Shown: positions 1 through 8,620, counted from the first letter of the stretch. The stretch is DNA of 64,000 nt from an uncultured Tateyamaria sp. (GCF_947496075.1 NZ_CANMBJ010000002.1:1340856-1404855); one strand, 5' to 3'. Notes: generated by a model from the letters alone, not told the origin. Translations and numbers: made by a program.

Positions 1-1331
1 TCGAACCGCTCTTTCGACACGCGGCAGTGTATTGCGAGCCGATTGAAGTCTTGGACAAAGTACTGGGCTTTGAAAATAACCCCAAAGCCTACACCAAACA
101 GTCAGAGCGTGCCGTGGAGTTCGTGAAATCGCATTTCGGCCCGGATAAATCCGTCGCTCGGGTCGCAGCAATGATCGGCCCGCCGAACCGGCTTCCACAA
201 GCTACCGCTGCACGCAAGGCCGGTGTTCTTTACCTAACGTCCAATGGCGTCGGAATGGGCCACATTACCCGCTGTCTGGCAACCGCACGACGTTTGTCCG
301 ATCAGTGTGACCCTGTCATTGTGACGATGAGCAAGGCGTTTGGTGTTGCCGAGACACAGGGTTTCAAGGTTGAGTACCTGCCGTTTTTTAGATCCATTGG
401 GATCGAGTACAGCGATTGGAACCAAAAACTCTCGGCCGAGTTGGACATGGTTTTGCGATTTCACAGGCCCAATGTGCTGGTACTCGATGGAAATGTTCCC
501 TATGATCCGCTGCTTCGGGTTCTTCCGGACTTTCCGCAGATGTGGAGTGTCTGGCAACGCAGACCACTTTGGCCGGCAGATGTAGGCGAAGAGTTCCTGC
601 AGCATGCTTCCCGATTTGATACGGTGCTAGAACCAGGTGAACTCGCGGCACCCGTGGATCGTGGCCCAACCGTTGGGAGACGAGTTGAGGCGCGGCAAGT
701 GCCGAGCATCCGCTATCTTGATCAGTCAGAGATTTTGGATCGCAAAGCTGCGCGTGCGTTGATCGGGCTCGATCCGGATCGTCCAGCATTTGTATTGCAA
801 TTGGGCTCCGGTAACAATTTTGACATGCAAGGGGTGCTCAAGAAAATCTGCTCGATCGGCGATCCCGCTTTGCAGGCGCGCCCGATCCAGCTCGTTTTCG
901 CGCGATGGCGTATAACGCAAAAAGCGCCTGAGTTACCGGCCTTCGTGAAGACTTTGGACGCGTTTCCGATTTCAAAGCTGCTGAATGCTTTCGACGGTGC
1001 GATAGCACTGGCAGGCTACAATACGTTTCACGAGAACATAGCAGCCGCTCTGCCAACTTTGTTTACGGCCAACCAACATCCCGAACAGGACGAACAATGG
1101 CTGCGTGCGGACTACGCCGCTCAATGTGGTTTGGCACTCAGTGCGCGCAGCTATGACGCGGTGCAGTTTGAAAGAGCGCTGCGCCGTCTTCTTGACCCAA
1201 AAACACGCGAAACACTGCGGCTGAATTGTAACCGCGCGAAGTTGGAAAACGGGGCGCAGCAGGCAGCCAATCTTATCTCAACATTGGCCATGACGCGAAA
1301 ACCAAGCGGTGTCGCGTTTCATGCAGTTTAG
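1..1331 (+). CDS. Multi-domain GT-B glycosyltransferase, 5' end outside window
   Basis: The frame is open from base 3 without a start codon, so only the last 442 residues are seen; the GTG at 27 is unlikely to be the true start. The first ~55 visible residues look like the tail of a GT-B (GT1/GT4-type) domain. A second module then begins at VLYLTSNGVGMGHITR, the glycine-rich N-terminal loop of MurG/GT28- or glucuronosyltransferase-like enzymes. It ends with an acceptor/donor region around AGYNTFHENIAAALPTL, typical of the C-terminal nucleotide-sugar half. The protein therefore probably carries two glycosyltransferase modules. It should transfer an activated sugar in cell-surface glycan assembly; the substrate is not predictable. 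It lies 12 nt before the next GT2 gene, suggesting one operon. Confidence 0.75.
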   Translation, partial: EPLFRHAAVYCEPIEVLDKVLGFENNPKAYTKQSERAVEFVKSHFGPDKSVARVAAMIGPPNRLPQATAARKAGVLYLTSNGVGMGHITRCLATARRLSDQCDPVIVTMSKAFGVAETQGFKVEYLPFFRSIGIEYSDWNQKLSAELDMVLRFHRPNVLVLDGNVPYDPLLRVLPDFPQMWSVWQRRPLWPADVGEEFLQHASRFDTVLEPGELAAPVDRGPTVGRRVEARQVPSIRYLDQSEILDRKAARALIGLDPDRPAFVLQLGSGNNFDMQGVLKKICSIGDPALQARPIQLVFARWRITQKAPELPAFVKTLDAFPISKLLNAFDGAIALAGYNTFHENIAAALPTLFTANQHPEQDEQWLRADYAAQCGLALSARSYDAVQFERALRRLLDPKTRETLRLNCNRAKLENGAQQAANLISTLAMTRKPSGVAFHAV

Positions 1332-1343
1332 ATGGGTTGACGC

Positions 1344-3542
1344 ATGACCGCCCGCGTCACAATCGGAATGCCCGTCTTCAACAACGCCGAAACGTTGGAA
1401 CGTGCAGTGTCTTCCGTGTTGGCGCAAACATTTCGGGACTGGGAACTTCTGATCACGGATGACCAATCCGACGACGAAACGTTTGGAATTTCGCAAGAAT
1501 TAGCGACGGCTGACCCACGTATATCGGTACGCGTGAATGATCGACGGATGGTCTTTCACAACTTTGAACTTGCCCTCAGGAAAGCACGCACAACCTACTT
1601 CGCCTGGCTTGCAGGTGACGATTATTGGGATCCTGCTTTTCTAGAAGCGACGGTTGCTGCGCTTGATGCCGCGCCTTCAGCGGTGTCTGTCATCCCTTCT
1701 GCTGCCTTCATAGGTGAACCGCCTCATCCAGTCCCCAACCTTGGATTTCTGAAGGGTCTCAAGACAGAAAGGATCAAACGATATCTCGCCCATCCGGGTG
1801 GAACGCGGATGTATGGATTGATGCGGACCAAGGCTGCGCGCACTTCTTTTCCGATGCATGCCGGATACGCATACGACTGGTATTTCATGGTGTCTTTGCT
1901 GTCGAAGGGACCACAGCTTTCGCTTCCTGCATGTCTGCTTTTTCGGGAGGAAACGGGCTGGATCACCTATGCAGCATGCGGTACGGAAGGTTCGGAACGT
2001 TTCAAACTCAGACGGTGGCCGATCTTTGGCATCAGTTGGCAATTGCTCAAGACCAAGAGCATCCCCATCGGAGCCCTGCCGGCATTGCTTGCACTGAATG
2101 CCCGCAAACATGAGGAGTATTTGGCCGTAAACGAACCGGATGTCTTTTTACGCCGACTGGGCCTGTTCAAAAGAATTGGACTGCCACTCTCAAATCGGCA
2201 GGACAAGCTTTCTCAGCTTGCAGAGTATCACTCCGATAAGAAACTGGACTTCCCCGGTGTTGCAAAGACCGATCCAAAGTCGGCACCGGTTGTTGGACGT
2301 CAACACCCCGAAGTGACCGCCATCGTGACATGTCGCAACGCGGAAGCCATGTTGCCAGCGTTCATAGATCATTACCGACAAATGGGCGTCGAGACTGTTG
2401 TGATCGATCATGGATCGACCGATGACACCGAAAGGATCGCTACCGGACATCTGGGAACATCGGTCAAGGATATCATTTCCACACCCTTTTTCGGTGCGTT
2501 CGATCTGACTGCGCAGTTAGAACTGAAGTCGCAGGTCATGCAGGCCCAGAAGGGTGATTGGGTAATTCATGCGGATGTAGATGAATTCCTCACGCCCAAA
2601 GATGGATTGACCATTCCCGAGGCAGTGCGTTCCGTCAATCAGGCCGCTTTCGCATGTGAAGAATACCTGCATCTGCCGTTGTTCGAAGATGAGGTGCACG
2701 ATTCCAGAAATTTCCGTAGAACTATGAACCAAACCACAAGGATGATGGAGCGGGACGAGAAACAGCGACTTTTCCGTCGCGACGCACCCTTGGATGTTTG
2801 GATGGCGACGGGCGGGCATACCATCTCTCGAAGGGCGGAAGACGTGGCGTTGAATAGGTTGCGGCTTGATCACTATCTGGGCTTGTCGTTGGACGATATC
2901 CGGGGACAGTACTACAGCCGTGTCTTTGCCAGACGCGATTTGCAGAAATTGTGGCATCTGAATCGAAAGGCGGCTGCGCAGTTTGACATTGTAGGTGCCA
3001 TTGACAGCCTACCGACGGAAACCAAGACGCTGCCCATATTTCGCTGTACGGAGGAGCGGCGTGTTAAGATCAAGTCTGGTGCGGACATCGTTGTTTTGGC
3101 GCAGAAAAAGGCTGACTTCAATGAGCTGTCTTCCAACTTGTCCGCTTCGTTTCCCGGGCTACGATTGCATCTTGAAACGTCGCCGATCGTTCCACAGACT
3201 GCGCTCCCTGTCCTGAACTTCCTTAGTCATCCTGCCTGGATCCACCGCTTGCAGAATACCCGGGGGGAGGAACGGCGACAGGCAAGCGCATGGACGCGCC
3301 GATTGGCCAATGCGCGGCAAGCCGCTTTGGAGCGGTCAACGCCTTACGCCGAAATCCGCATGGAAGATCTCCAAGCCGGGCGGGTTGATATGAGACAAAC
3401 CCTGCAATTCTTACTTCTCGGCGCACCCAATGCCAACAACGGCATGATTTTGGGACGTTCGGAAACCATCTCGATGGAACCCTACACGTCTCCGGTAAAA
3501 GACATCACAAAATCTCTCGCCGCTGATTTGGGCTATCGGTAA
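1344..3542 (+). CDS. Two-module family 2 glycosyltransferase
   Basis: The 732-residue protein starts with a GT-A family 2 domain: VTIGMPVFNNAETLERAV near the N-terminus, then LLITDDQSDDET and an acidic WLAGDDYW that fits the DXD-like metal site. A second module from about residue 320 begins VTAIVTCRNAEAMLPAFIDH and contains VVIDHGSTDDT and HADVDEFL, the pattern of the GT2_4/GT92-like glycosyltransferases (Pfam PF13704 type). Such tandem proteins are common in roseobacter surface-polysaccharide loci. No transmembrane segment is evident, so it is probably cytoplasmic or peripheral. It sits between a GT-B enzyme and a sulfotransferase with gaps of 12 and 6 nt, consistent with co-transcription. 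Sugar and acceptor are unknown. Confidence 0.8.
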   Translation: MTARVTIGMPVFNNAETLERAVSSVLAQTFRDWELLITDDQSDDETFGISQELATADPRISVRVNDRRMVFHNFELALRKARTTYFAWLAGDDYWDPAFLEATVAALDAAPSAVSVIPSAAFIGEPPHPVPNLGFLKGLKTERIKRYLAHPGGTRMYGLMRTKAARTSFPMHAGYAYDWYFMVSLLSKGPQLSLPACLLFREETGWITYAACGTEGSERFKLRRWPIFGISWQLLKTKSIPIGALPALLALNARKHEEYLAVNEPDVFLRRLGLFKRIGLPLSNRQDKLSQLAEYHSDKKLDFPGVAKTDPKSAPVVGRQHPEVTAIVTCRNAEAMLPAFIDHYRQMGVETVVIDHGSTDDTERIATGHLGTSVKDIISTPFFGAFDLTAQLELKSQVMQAQKGDWVIHADVDEFLTPKDGLTIPEAVRSVNQAAFACEEYLHLPLFEDEVHDSRNFRRTMNQTTRMMERDEKQRLFRRDAPLDVWMATGGHTISRRAEDVALNRLRLDHYLGLSLDDIRGQYYSRVFARRDLQKLWHLNRKAAAQFDIVGAIDSLPTETKTLPIFRCTEERRVKIKSGADIVVLAQKKADFNELSSNLSASFPGLRLHLETSPIVPQTALPVLNFLSHPAWIHRLQNTRGEERRQASAWTRRLANARQAALERSTPYAEIRMEDLQAGRVDMRQTLQFLLLGAPNANNGMILGRSETISMEPYTSPVKDITKSLAADLGYR

Positions 3543-3548
3543 CACGCT

Positions 3549-4565
3549 ATGGCCGATCGCATCGTTCTTCATGTGGGACCACACAAGACCGGATCGACGG
3601 CGCTGCAGCATATGTTTGCAACGAACAGGCGTGTTTTGGCGCGATATGGTATCCACTATCCGATCACTGGACTCGATGGCGCGGCACATCAGGACGTGGC
3701 GCGCGCTTGCTGGGGCAAAGACAGCTCTTTGCTGTTGGATTTGGCCAATGAGATGGCCGAACATGACACAGTCTTCATTTCAAGTGAGCTCATTTCAGCA
3801 TTGGATATGAAAGGGTTGGAGCGCTTGAGATCGGCCTTTGGCGAAACTCGGGTCGAGATCATCTATGTCATCCGTCGCTTGCCCAACCTGCTGGCAAGCC
3901 ATTGGCGCGAACTGATCAAACACGGTCAAAAACTATCGTTTGAAGAGTACCTTGAAAACGCTGTTATTGACGCCGGGCGGCCCAATCTTGTTCCTCCGTT
4001 GCCAATGCTCCATCTGGACCGTCTTTGTGAGTTCTTTGGGTCCGACACCTTGCGCATTCTTTGCTACGATGCGCGGAACGGTGAGGTGGAAAATTACGGT
4101 CAGGATTTCGTGGATGACATTTTTGGAATTGGTCACGAAAACGCTTTCAGAACCAAGCAGTTAAACACAACCGCCCCAGACTGGCAGGTCGAACTGGGTC
4201 GCCACATGAACATCTTTGGCAACACCTCCCTGAACTATCCCCAGCGGCTCAATCTAAGAAAGAAGCTGTTTGAACGTATCGCGGACGATATGTTGGACTG
4301 GATGCCCGGTTTTGCCGCTCAGTATCATGCCGCAGTACCCATCACCCTTTCGAATGAAACGAACTGGATCGCGCAGGAGCAAGAAGCGGTTGCACAGAAG
4401 TATGGCAGCCACTTTGTTGACTCTGTTGAAAGCTACCTGGCACCCACTGAAAAGCAAATCCGACAACTGCCGTTGGGCATGCTTTCACCACAACTCAGGT
4501 CAGATATATCTCTTCTTTTCAATGAACTGGCTGCGAACCTCGACCCTTCGCCACCAGCCGGATAG
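3549..4565 (+). CDS. PAPS-dependent sulfotransferase-like protein
   Basis: The 338-residue protein opens with IVLHVGPHKTGSTALQHMF, a textbook 5'-phosphosulfate-binding loop (GxHKTGST) of bacterial carbohydrate sulfotransferases. The segment VEIIYVIRRLPNLLASHWRE at about residues 98-117 fits the 3'-phosphate-binding helix. The expected reaction is transfer of sulfate from PAPS to a hydroxyl of a surface glycan. The gene follows the two-module glycosyltransferase by 6 nt, which supports a sulfated exopolysaccharide or glycan as the product, but that is inference. The family is divergent and the substrate cannot be read from sequence. Confidence 0.75.
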   Translation: MADRIVLHVGPHKTGSTALQHMFATNRRVLARYGIHYPITGLDGAAHQDVARACWGKDSSLLLDLANEMAEHDTVFISSELISALDMKGLERLRSAFGETRVEIIYVIRRLPNLLASHWRELIKHGQKLSFEEYLENAVIDAGRPNLVPPLPMLHLDRLCEFFGSDTLRILCYDARNGEVENYGQDFVDDIFGIGHENAFRTKQLNTTAPDWQVELGRHMNIFGNTSLNYPQRLNLRKKLFERIADDMLDWMPGFAAQYHAAVPITLSNETNWIAQEQEAVAQKYGSHFVDSVESYLAPTEKQIRQLPLGMLSPQLRSDISLLFNELAANLDPSPPAG

Positions 4566-4799
4566 GCTGATTGACACCTTGCAAATGGCCAATGAGCCGA
4601 ACACAAGGGTTTGCCTCAATTCTTTAACTAAGCTAGGCTGAAAGTATTGATCGAACGCATAGATGTGGCTCAGTATTCAGTTAAATTTGGCAGGCATTGC
4701 AGAGTATTTCGACCCGGGTTTGGCCGCGAGGCATTGGTGTTCCGCCACCACAAAACAGGTTCACCCGCAAAGCACTGCAGCTAAAGGGAGGCGCCAGTG
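4566..4799. other. Intergenic region between glycan locus and T6SS
   Basis: These 234 bases separate the sulfotransferase stop from the first T6SS-associated gene. No convincing ORF, tRNA or hairpin terminator was found. TTGGCAGGCATTGCA near 4686-4700 resembles a sigma-54 element at first sight, but its GG-to-GC distance is too short. A ribosome-binding sequence (AAAGGGAGG, about 4783-4791) precedes the next gene. Confidence 0.5.
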
Positions 4800-5231
4800 A
4801 TGATAGCGAATGAAACGCTGGATGGAGTGGCCATTGGCATCTTTCTTGGTGTGCAGGATGGCGCGGCGCAGGTCGTTTTCGCTGGAAACCCCAAAGACGA
4901 GGCGATTGCAGCAAGATCAACCGTGGCGCTGGGATCCGAGGACACAGGATGCGAAGTGGCGCTCCTTTTCGAAGACGGGCGGCGTGACCGGCCCCTAATT
5001 ATCGGTCGTATCGTCCAACCCGGAGTGACCGAGCCGGAACGGCCAGCGGTTGATATCGTTAGAGATGGTGACCGCGTCGTGATCGAAGCGCAGGACCGGA
5101 TTGATCTTCGCTGCGGAAAGGCGCGTATCATCATGGAGAAGGACGGGCATATCACCATTCGTGGCAGTTATCTGGTCAGCCACGCCTCTGCATCCAACCG
5201 GATCCGCGGCGGATCGATCAACCTGAACTAA
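4800..5231 (+). CDS. DUF6484-like T6SS-associated protein
   Basis: The 143-residue protein contains a beta-rich module (GIFLGVQDGAAQVVFAGNP, later LIIGRIVQPG) followed by RIDLRCGKARIIMEKDGHI and a terminal RIRGGSINLN. This order matches the DUF6484 proteins that sit beside DUF2169, PAAR-like and VgrG genes in T6SS loci. The C-terminal strand repeat resembles the beta-helical tip of the VgrG at 30517-32829 (RGG-S-I-N-x-N ending against KINIKAGGEI). An ATG at 4800 is preferred to the overlapping GTG at 4797; AAAGGGAGG lies about 9 nt upstream. The stop overlaps the next start (TAATG). A role in spike or effector loading is inferred from family context only. Confidence 0.7.
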   Translation: MIANETLDGVAIGIFLGVQDGAAQVVFAGNPKDEAIAARSTVALGSEDTGCEVALLFEDGRRDRPLIIGRIVQPGVTEPERPAVDIVRDGDRVVIEAQDRIDLRCGKARIIMEKDGHITIRGSYLVSHASASNRIRGGSINLN

Positions 5232-5578
5232 TGGCGGCCCCTGCCCTACCCGATATCCTTCGACAGCATGCCGAACAGGCAGCTTTCCTCTGGACGCAAT
5301 ATGATGCGGTTCTACAGGAGCAAAAGCCAGAAAACCCAGACGACCGAGAAGCTCAGGAGGAAGAAGTCGCCCGGCTGAACGAGCGATTGGAAGCGCATCT
5401 GGACGGCCTTCGAATTGCTGGGGCCGAGGGGTTGGCAATGGCCGAAGATCGTCTTGCCGAGTTCCCGGAACGCGGCGAATTGTTCGTGGTTCGAATGCTT
5501 CAGCCGAGTGCGAAGGATATGCACGTGGCGGGTTTGGAGGTGGACAAAGTAAGGGCGTATTTGGAGCGGCATGTTTGA
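5231..5578 (+). CDS. TIGR02270-like protein, N-terminal part only
   Basis: The 115-residue ORF starts MAAPALPDILRQHAEQAAFL and continues with NERLEAHLDGLRIAGAEG. This resembles, from memory, the N-terminus of the TIGR02270 family, T6SS-linked proteins usually several hundred residues long with HEAT-like repeats. Here the frame stops at 5576-5578, seven bases before the end of an opposite-strand gene, so the repeat domain is missing. The TAATG overlap with the preceding DUF6484-like gene indicates coupled translation. It may be a truncated remnant left by insertion or rearrangement of the neighbouring effector cassette, or a short functional variant. Highly acidic (EEEVARLNERLEAH). Confidence 0.6.
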   Translation: MAAPALPDILRQHAEQAAFLWTQYDAVLQEQKPENPDDREAQEEEVARLNERLEAHLDGLRIAGAEGLAMAEDRLAEFPERGELFVVRMLQPSAKDMHVAGLEVDKVRAYLERHV

Positions 5579-5584
5579 TCAAAA

Positions 5585-6541
5585 TCATGCATCCTCTGGC
5601 CACGCTCCGCTCTTGAGATCTTCGATGCCGACATAGGACCACTTCCCGTTTTTTCGCCGAAACATGCCAGCAAGATCAGTCGCCCAAAGAGTGTCGCCAA
5701 TCGTGGAAAGGCTTGTTAGTGGAAAAGGTTCGCGCGCACAGCCCGTATTGTATGGGATCAACTCCTCATCTTCGTAGATGTAAAGGTTGTGCAGATTGGA
5801 TGCAGGGTACTCAGCAATAGCAATAAATCGGTCCCCGTCGTTTAGCGCGGTACGATGCAGGGATGGCTGTTTGTCAGCAAAGAAAAGCTCAAAACCACTG
5901 TCGAAATAGCCCTTGTAAATTTCCGCCCCGTTGCTGTCCCCGGATAACACGATATGCCCATTTTCGGCGTGCCCCGAAACGAGGCGCGCACCGGTCGCGA
6001 TTTCAGTCGTCTCGACGTTACCTTGACGTACCCGAACGAGCGCGCCAAGCGCACCACAGAAAACAAAGTCAGAACCTACTGCAAAACCGGCATAAAGTGG
6101 AGGATGGTTTCGTGCATACTCTTTCACTCTTTGAGACTGAGTTTGCGCATCGTCCGAGCGTGGTGGTTTTGGGCCTGGTTCCAGCAAGGGTGTCCATTGT
6201 TTGCTCGACCAGGAAAACTGCCAAAGGTTCTGATACTCGCCACACGCATAGACCTGATCCGTGTTACCCAAAACTGCGTAAATGAAGAAATCCTTTGGTG
6301 GTTGTGGTGCTCCGAAGAGTTCTTCTTCAGATGGCTGCAGGGCGAACAATGCACCATGCGCCACAATCCACACCAAATCCCGGCTTTCGTCATAATGTGC
6401 GCCTTGTACAGAGCCTTCGCCCTCTAAGTCGAAAGACTCAAACGTCCATCTGTCAAAATCAACAGTGTAGACAGACCAGCTGTCTTCATCTGAATCGTCA
6501 ATGGCGATGGCGTGTGTTTCTGAGATCGGAAGCGTAAACAT
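5585..6541 (-). CDS. Beta-propeller-like protein, putative T6SS immunity protein
   Basis: The 318-residue protein has no signal peptide and consists of repeated beta-rich blades. Examples are SRDLVWIVAHGALFALQPS, VYACGEYQNLWQFSWSSKQW, FVFCGALGALVRVRQG, IVLSGDSNGAEIYKG and LWATDLAGMFRRKNGKWSYV, each ending near a W/F-x-x-G-type turn as in WD40/Kelch-like propellers. It follows the PAAR-like toxin gene by 28 nt on the same strand, the normal position of a T6SS immunity gene. By eye its G+C content is lower than that of the core genes, as is common for exchangeable effector/immunity pairs. Neutralisation of the adjacent nuclease-like toxin is inferred from position and fold. It could instead be a chaperone or structural accessory. 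Confidence 0.55.
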   Translation of the reverse strand: MFTLPISETHAIAIDDSDEDSWSVYTVDFDRWTFESFDLEGEGSVQGAHYDESRDLVWIVAHGALFALQPSEEELFGAPQPPKDFFIYAVLGNTDQVYACGEYQNLWQFSWSSKQWTPLLEPGPKPPRSDDAQTQSQRVKEYARNHPPLYAGFAVGSDFVFCGALGALVRVRQGNVETTEIATGARLVSGHAENGHIVLSGDSNGAEIYKGYFDSGFELFFADKQPSLHRTALNDGDRFIAIAEYPASNLHNLYIYEDEELIPYNTGCAREPFPLTSLSTIGDTLWATDLAGMFRRKNGKWSYVGIEDLKSGAWPEDA

Positions 6542-6569
6542 TCAAATGGCCCTTCAGGATTGCAACAAA

Positions 6570-7595
6570 CTATCCAAACAACCGAGACTGACGCTTGTCC
6601 TTGGAGGCTTGGCTTCGTGGTTTGAATTTCTTCAGGTTTTTGTTTTGCTTTTTCGCCGTCGAGTATTGCTGAGCGATGCATTCCTTCGCCTTCTCGGCGC
6701 ATTCGCTATCAACGGCGGATTGGTCGTATGCAACGCATTCATCAAGCAGGTCATTCGCGGTTTTCAATGCGTTCGCTACTGACGGAGGAGACATTTCGCG
6801 GAAACGTTCGTCAAACTGATGCAGGAAACCGTGACCGCGCAGCGTGGCAAGGCTTGTTGTTCCAGTCGCTGCCGCATAGGAGCGGCCGCTTTCGACGGTT
6901 GAATCCCTATTGGCAATTCCGCGCGCGGATCTCGGATTGGCCTCGCAAGCTGCGGAGCCGTAGGCGTTTCCACCAACACAGATACTGCAACCCTCGCCTT
7001 CGGATGGAAATGCGGGATCACTTGGCGGAGTACCGCGATTGCCCTGTCTGACGTATTGGTCCGGAATGATATGGTGTGCCTGGCCTCCGCGTTCGTTACA
7101 CGCGTCTTTCGTTCCGTCATAGGATCCAACAAGGCAGTTTGCGCTTTCGAATACAACTGGCGGCCCCGGTATGCCCGCGACGATCCAAGGCGCATCGTCA
7201 CCGGGATCGCTCGCATGGTTGGTGGTTGCCATATCCGTGAACCGCACCACCCCCTTGCTTTCCACTTTTACATCCATCGACCACTTTTTCGCGTAAGCCG
7301 CGCCTGTGTTCTTTGATGTAATGATGCCTTTCTTCGGGGCGCAGCCAGCCTCATCCCCAGAAACTTTGGACCACTTGCTCGCATTCTCCATGCTCACTTC
7401 CTTGCCGCCAATCAGCACCTTGCTGCTGCCTTTGGTCAGATCGCTGTCCATGGCGAAATTGGGATAGGGTATGGGCACGCCCGGCGGGGTAGCTGGAGTT
7501 TGAGGCGGGGTGAAACAAGTGTCAGGGAATGCTGCGATAATTTTGCAGCCTTGCGCCTTTGCAGAAATCTCCAGATTGTTTGCGAAAACGGTCAT
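6570..7595 (-). CDS. T6SS effector: PAAR-like (DUF4150) domain with AHH/HNH-type toxin domain
   Basis: The first ~125 of 341 residues match the DUF4150/Tox-PAAR-like domain: MTVFANNLEISAKAQGCK, the proline-rich PPGVPIPYPNFAM, and KVLIGGKEVSMENASKW. This domain caps the VgrG spike. The C-terminal part contains GGQAHHIIPDQYV (His174-His175), a Cys-containing SICVGGNAYGS and GHGFLHQFDERF (His255, His259). That His-His-Ile-Ile-Pro signature with later N and H residues fits HNH/Endo VII-superfamily AHH nuclease toxins. A Lys-rich tail (residues ~310-341) could bind nucleic acid. The start overlaps the stop of the ketosynthase-like gene by 4 nt (ATGA). Predicted action: delivery by the VgrG encoded here and cleavage of nucleic acid in a rival cell; the nuclease activity is inferred. 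Confidence 0.75.
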   Translation of the reverse strand: MTVFANNLEISAKAQGCKIIAAFPDTCFTPPQTPATPPGVPIPYPNFAMDSDLTKGSSKVLIGGKEVSMENASKWSKVSGDEAGCAPKKGIITSKNTGAAYAKKWSMDVKVESKGVVRFTDMATTNHASDPGDDAPWIVAGIPGPPVVFESANCLVGSYDGTKDACNERGGQAHHIIPDQYVRQGNRGTPPSDPAFPSEGEGCSICVGGNAYGSAACEANPRSARGIANRDSTVESGRSYAAATGTTSLATLRGHGFLHQFDERFREMSPPSVANALKTANDLLDECVAYDQSAVDSECAEKAKECIAQQYSTAKKQNKNLKKFKPRSQASKDKRQSRLFG

Positions 7596-8620
7596 GCGCT
7601 AAGGCCTCCGACAATCGCGACGCCACAGGCGCCGTCGTCGGCAGACGACTCAATCAAAAGCGGCTTTTGATGAGCGTAGTCTTTCCGCACCGCGGCGAGC
7701 GCCCATCCTAGCATCACCGGTACGACCGCCGCACCGATGTTCCCCAAGGCCGCGGCGATGGGCCAAATAGGATGAACTTCACTGCGTTCGCGTTGTGTAC
7801 GCAATGAGGCAAGCTCGCTTTGTTTGAACCAGAAAGTTTCGCCGATCAGGTCGCCGATTTTCACACCGATCTCATGTAGACCAAGACCGGCCTCAGACAG
7901 CGCAGCCTTGTAAGCGGCAGCCATCCCTTCCCCGCGCAATGGGAGATTAAAACCATTCTCGTCCTGACCGTTGAGAAAGTGTGCTTCTTCTCGGGACAGA
8001 CCAATGCCACCGACGTTCATTCCGGGCCCGGCCCCTCGACAAAGAACCGCAGCGGCAGCCTCCCCGGGAAGAAAACCCTCAGGATTGTCTGCTGTTAGAA
8101 GGCGTTGTTGAGATAGATAGTGCTGGATCGTGCGCCCAGTCAGATAGCTGTCGACCCCCAAGATCGCGATTTCATGGTTTGGATCTCTGGCCAGAGCCTT
8201 GCGTGCGGTACTAAGCGCCACAATGCCAGACGGGCGCCCGTGCGTCACCACCTTACTGCGCAGGGAATAATCCAGCCCCAGAATCTTCTGCACTCGATGT
8301 AGAAAACTGTCGGCATCAAGAATGGGCCGCCCCGGTCGGTCTTCTTCGGGCAGACACAGGATGATTTCGACACTTTGGCAATCGTTGGCCTGCTTCAACA
8401 CTTCCAAAAGAGCTCCCGCTGCCAGGTGCGCCCATCGTTTTTCTCCGATCCACTGCCGTGGCAGGGGCACGGCAGCACCTCTTAACCATTCCCCGCCCGG
8501 TCCTGCGAAACGCGTTTCGGCAAAGCCGTCAATGCGGGCCCGCAATGCAGCACACGAAGATGGTGCGTCCAGGCCAACTGCCGTGACCATGCCTGCCGCA
8601 GAGATGCGCAATCCGTTCAC
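7592..8620 (-). CDS. Degenerate beta-ketoacyl-synthase-like T6SS accessory protein
   Basis: The 342-residue protein has a thiolase/ketosynthase-type start (LRISAAGMVTAVGLDAPSS) and recognisable fold segments. The catalytic positions are changed: the nucleophile region DTACSSSLVAL of true enzymes corresponds to THGRPSGIVAL (Arg near residue 129 in place of Cys), and the C-terminal GH motif is replaced by GNIGAA. It is therefore unlikely to condense acyl chains. Genes of this type occur between DUF2169 and PAAR-like effector genes in T6SS loci, which suggests an adaptor or chaperone role in effector loading. A GTG start at 8620 is chosen because GTGA overlaps the stop of the DUF2169 gene; an upstream extension to 8839 would overlap that gene by over 200 nt. 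Cytoplasmic. Confidence 0.7.
   Translation of the reverse strand: MNGLRISAAGMVTAVGLDAPSSCAALRARIDGFAETRFAGPGGEWLRGAAVPLPRQWIGEKRWAHLAAGALLEVLKQANDCQSVEIILCLPEEDRPGRPILDADSFLHRVQKILGLDYSLRSKVVTHGRPSGIVALSTARKALARDPNHEIAILGVDSYLTGRTIQHYLSQQRLLTADNPEGFLPGEAAAAVLCRGAGPGMNVGGIGLSREEAHFLNGQDENGFNLPLRGEGMAAAYKAALSEAGLGLHEIGVKIGDLIGETFWFKQSELASLRTQRERSEVHPIWPIAAALGNIGAAVVPVMLGWALAAVRKDYAHQKPLLIESSADDGACGVAIVGGLSA

Noticed and set aside
4686..4700. Sigma-54-like sequence TTGGCAGGCATTGCA before the T6SS genes
   Set aside because: The distance between GG and GC is two bases shorter than the -24/-12 consensus.
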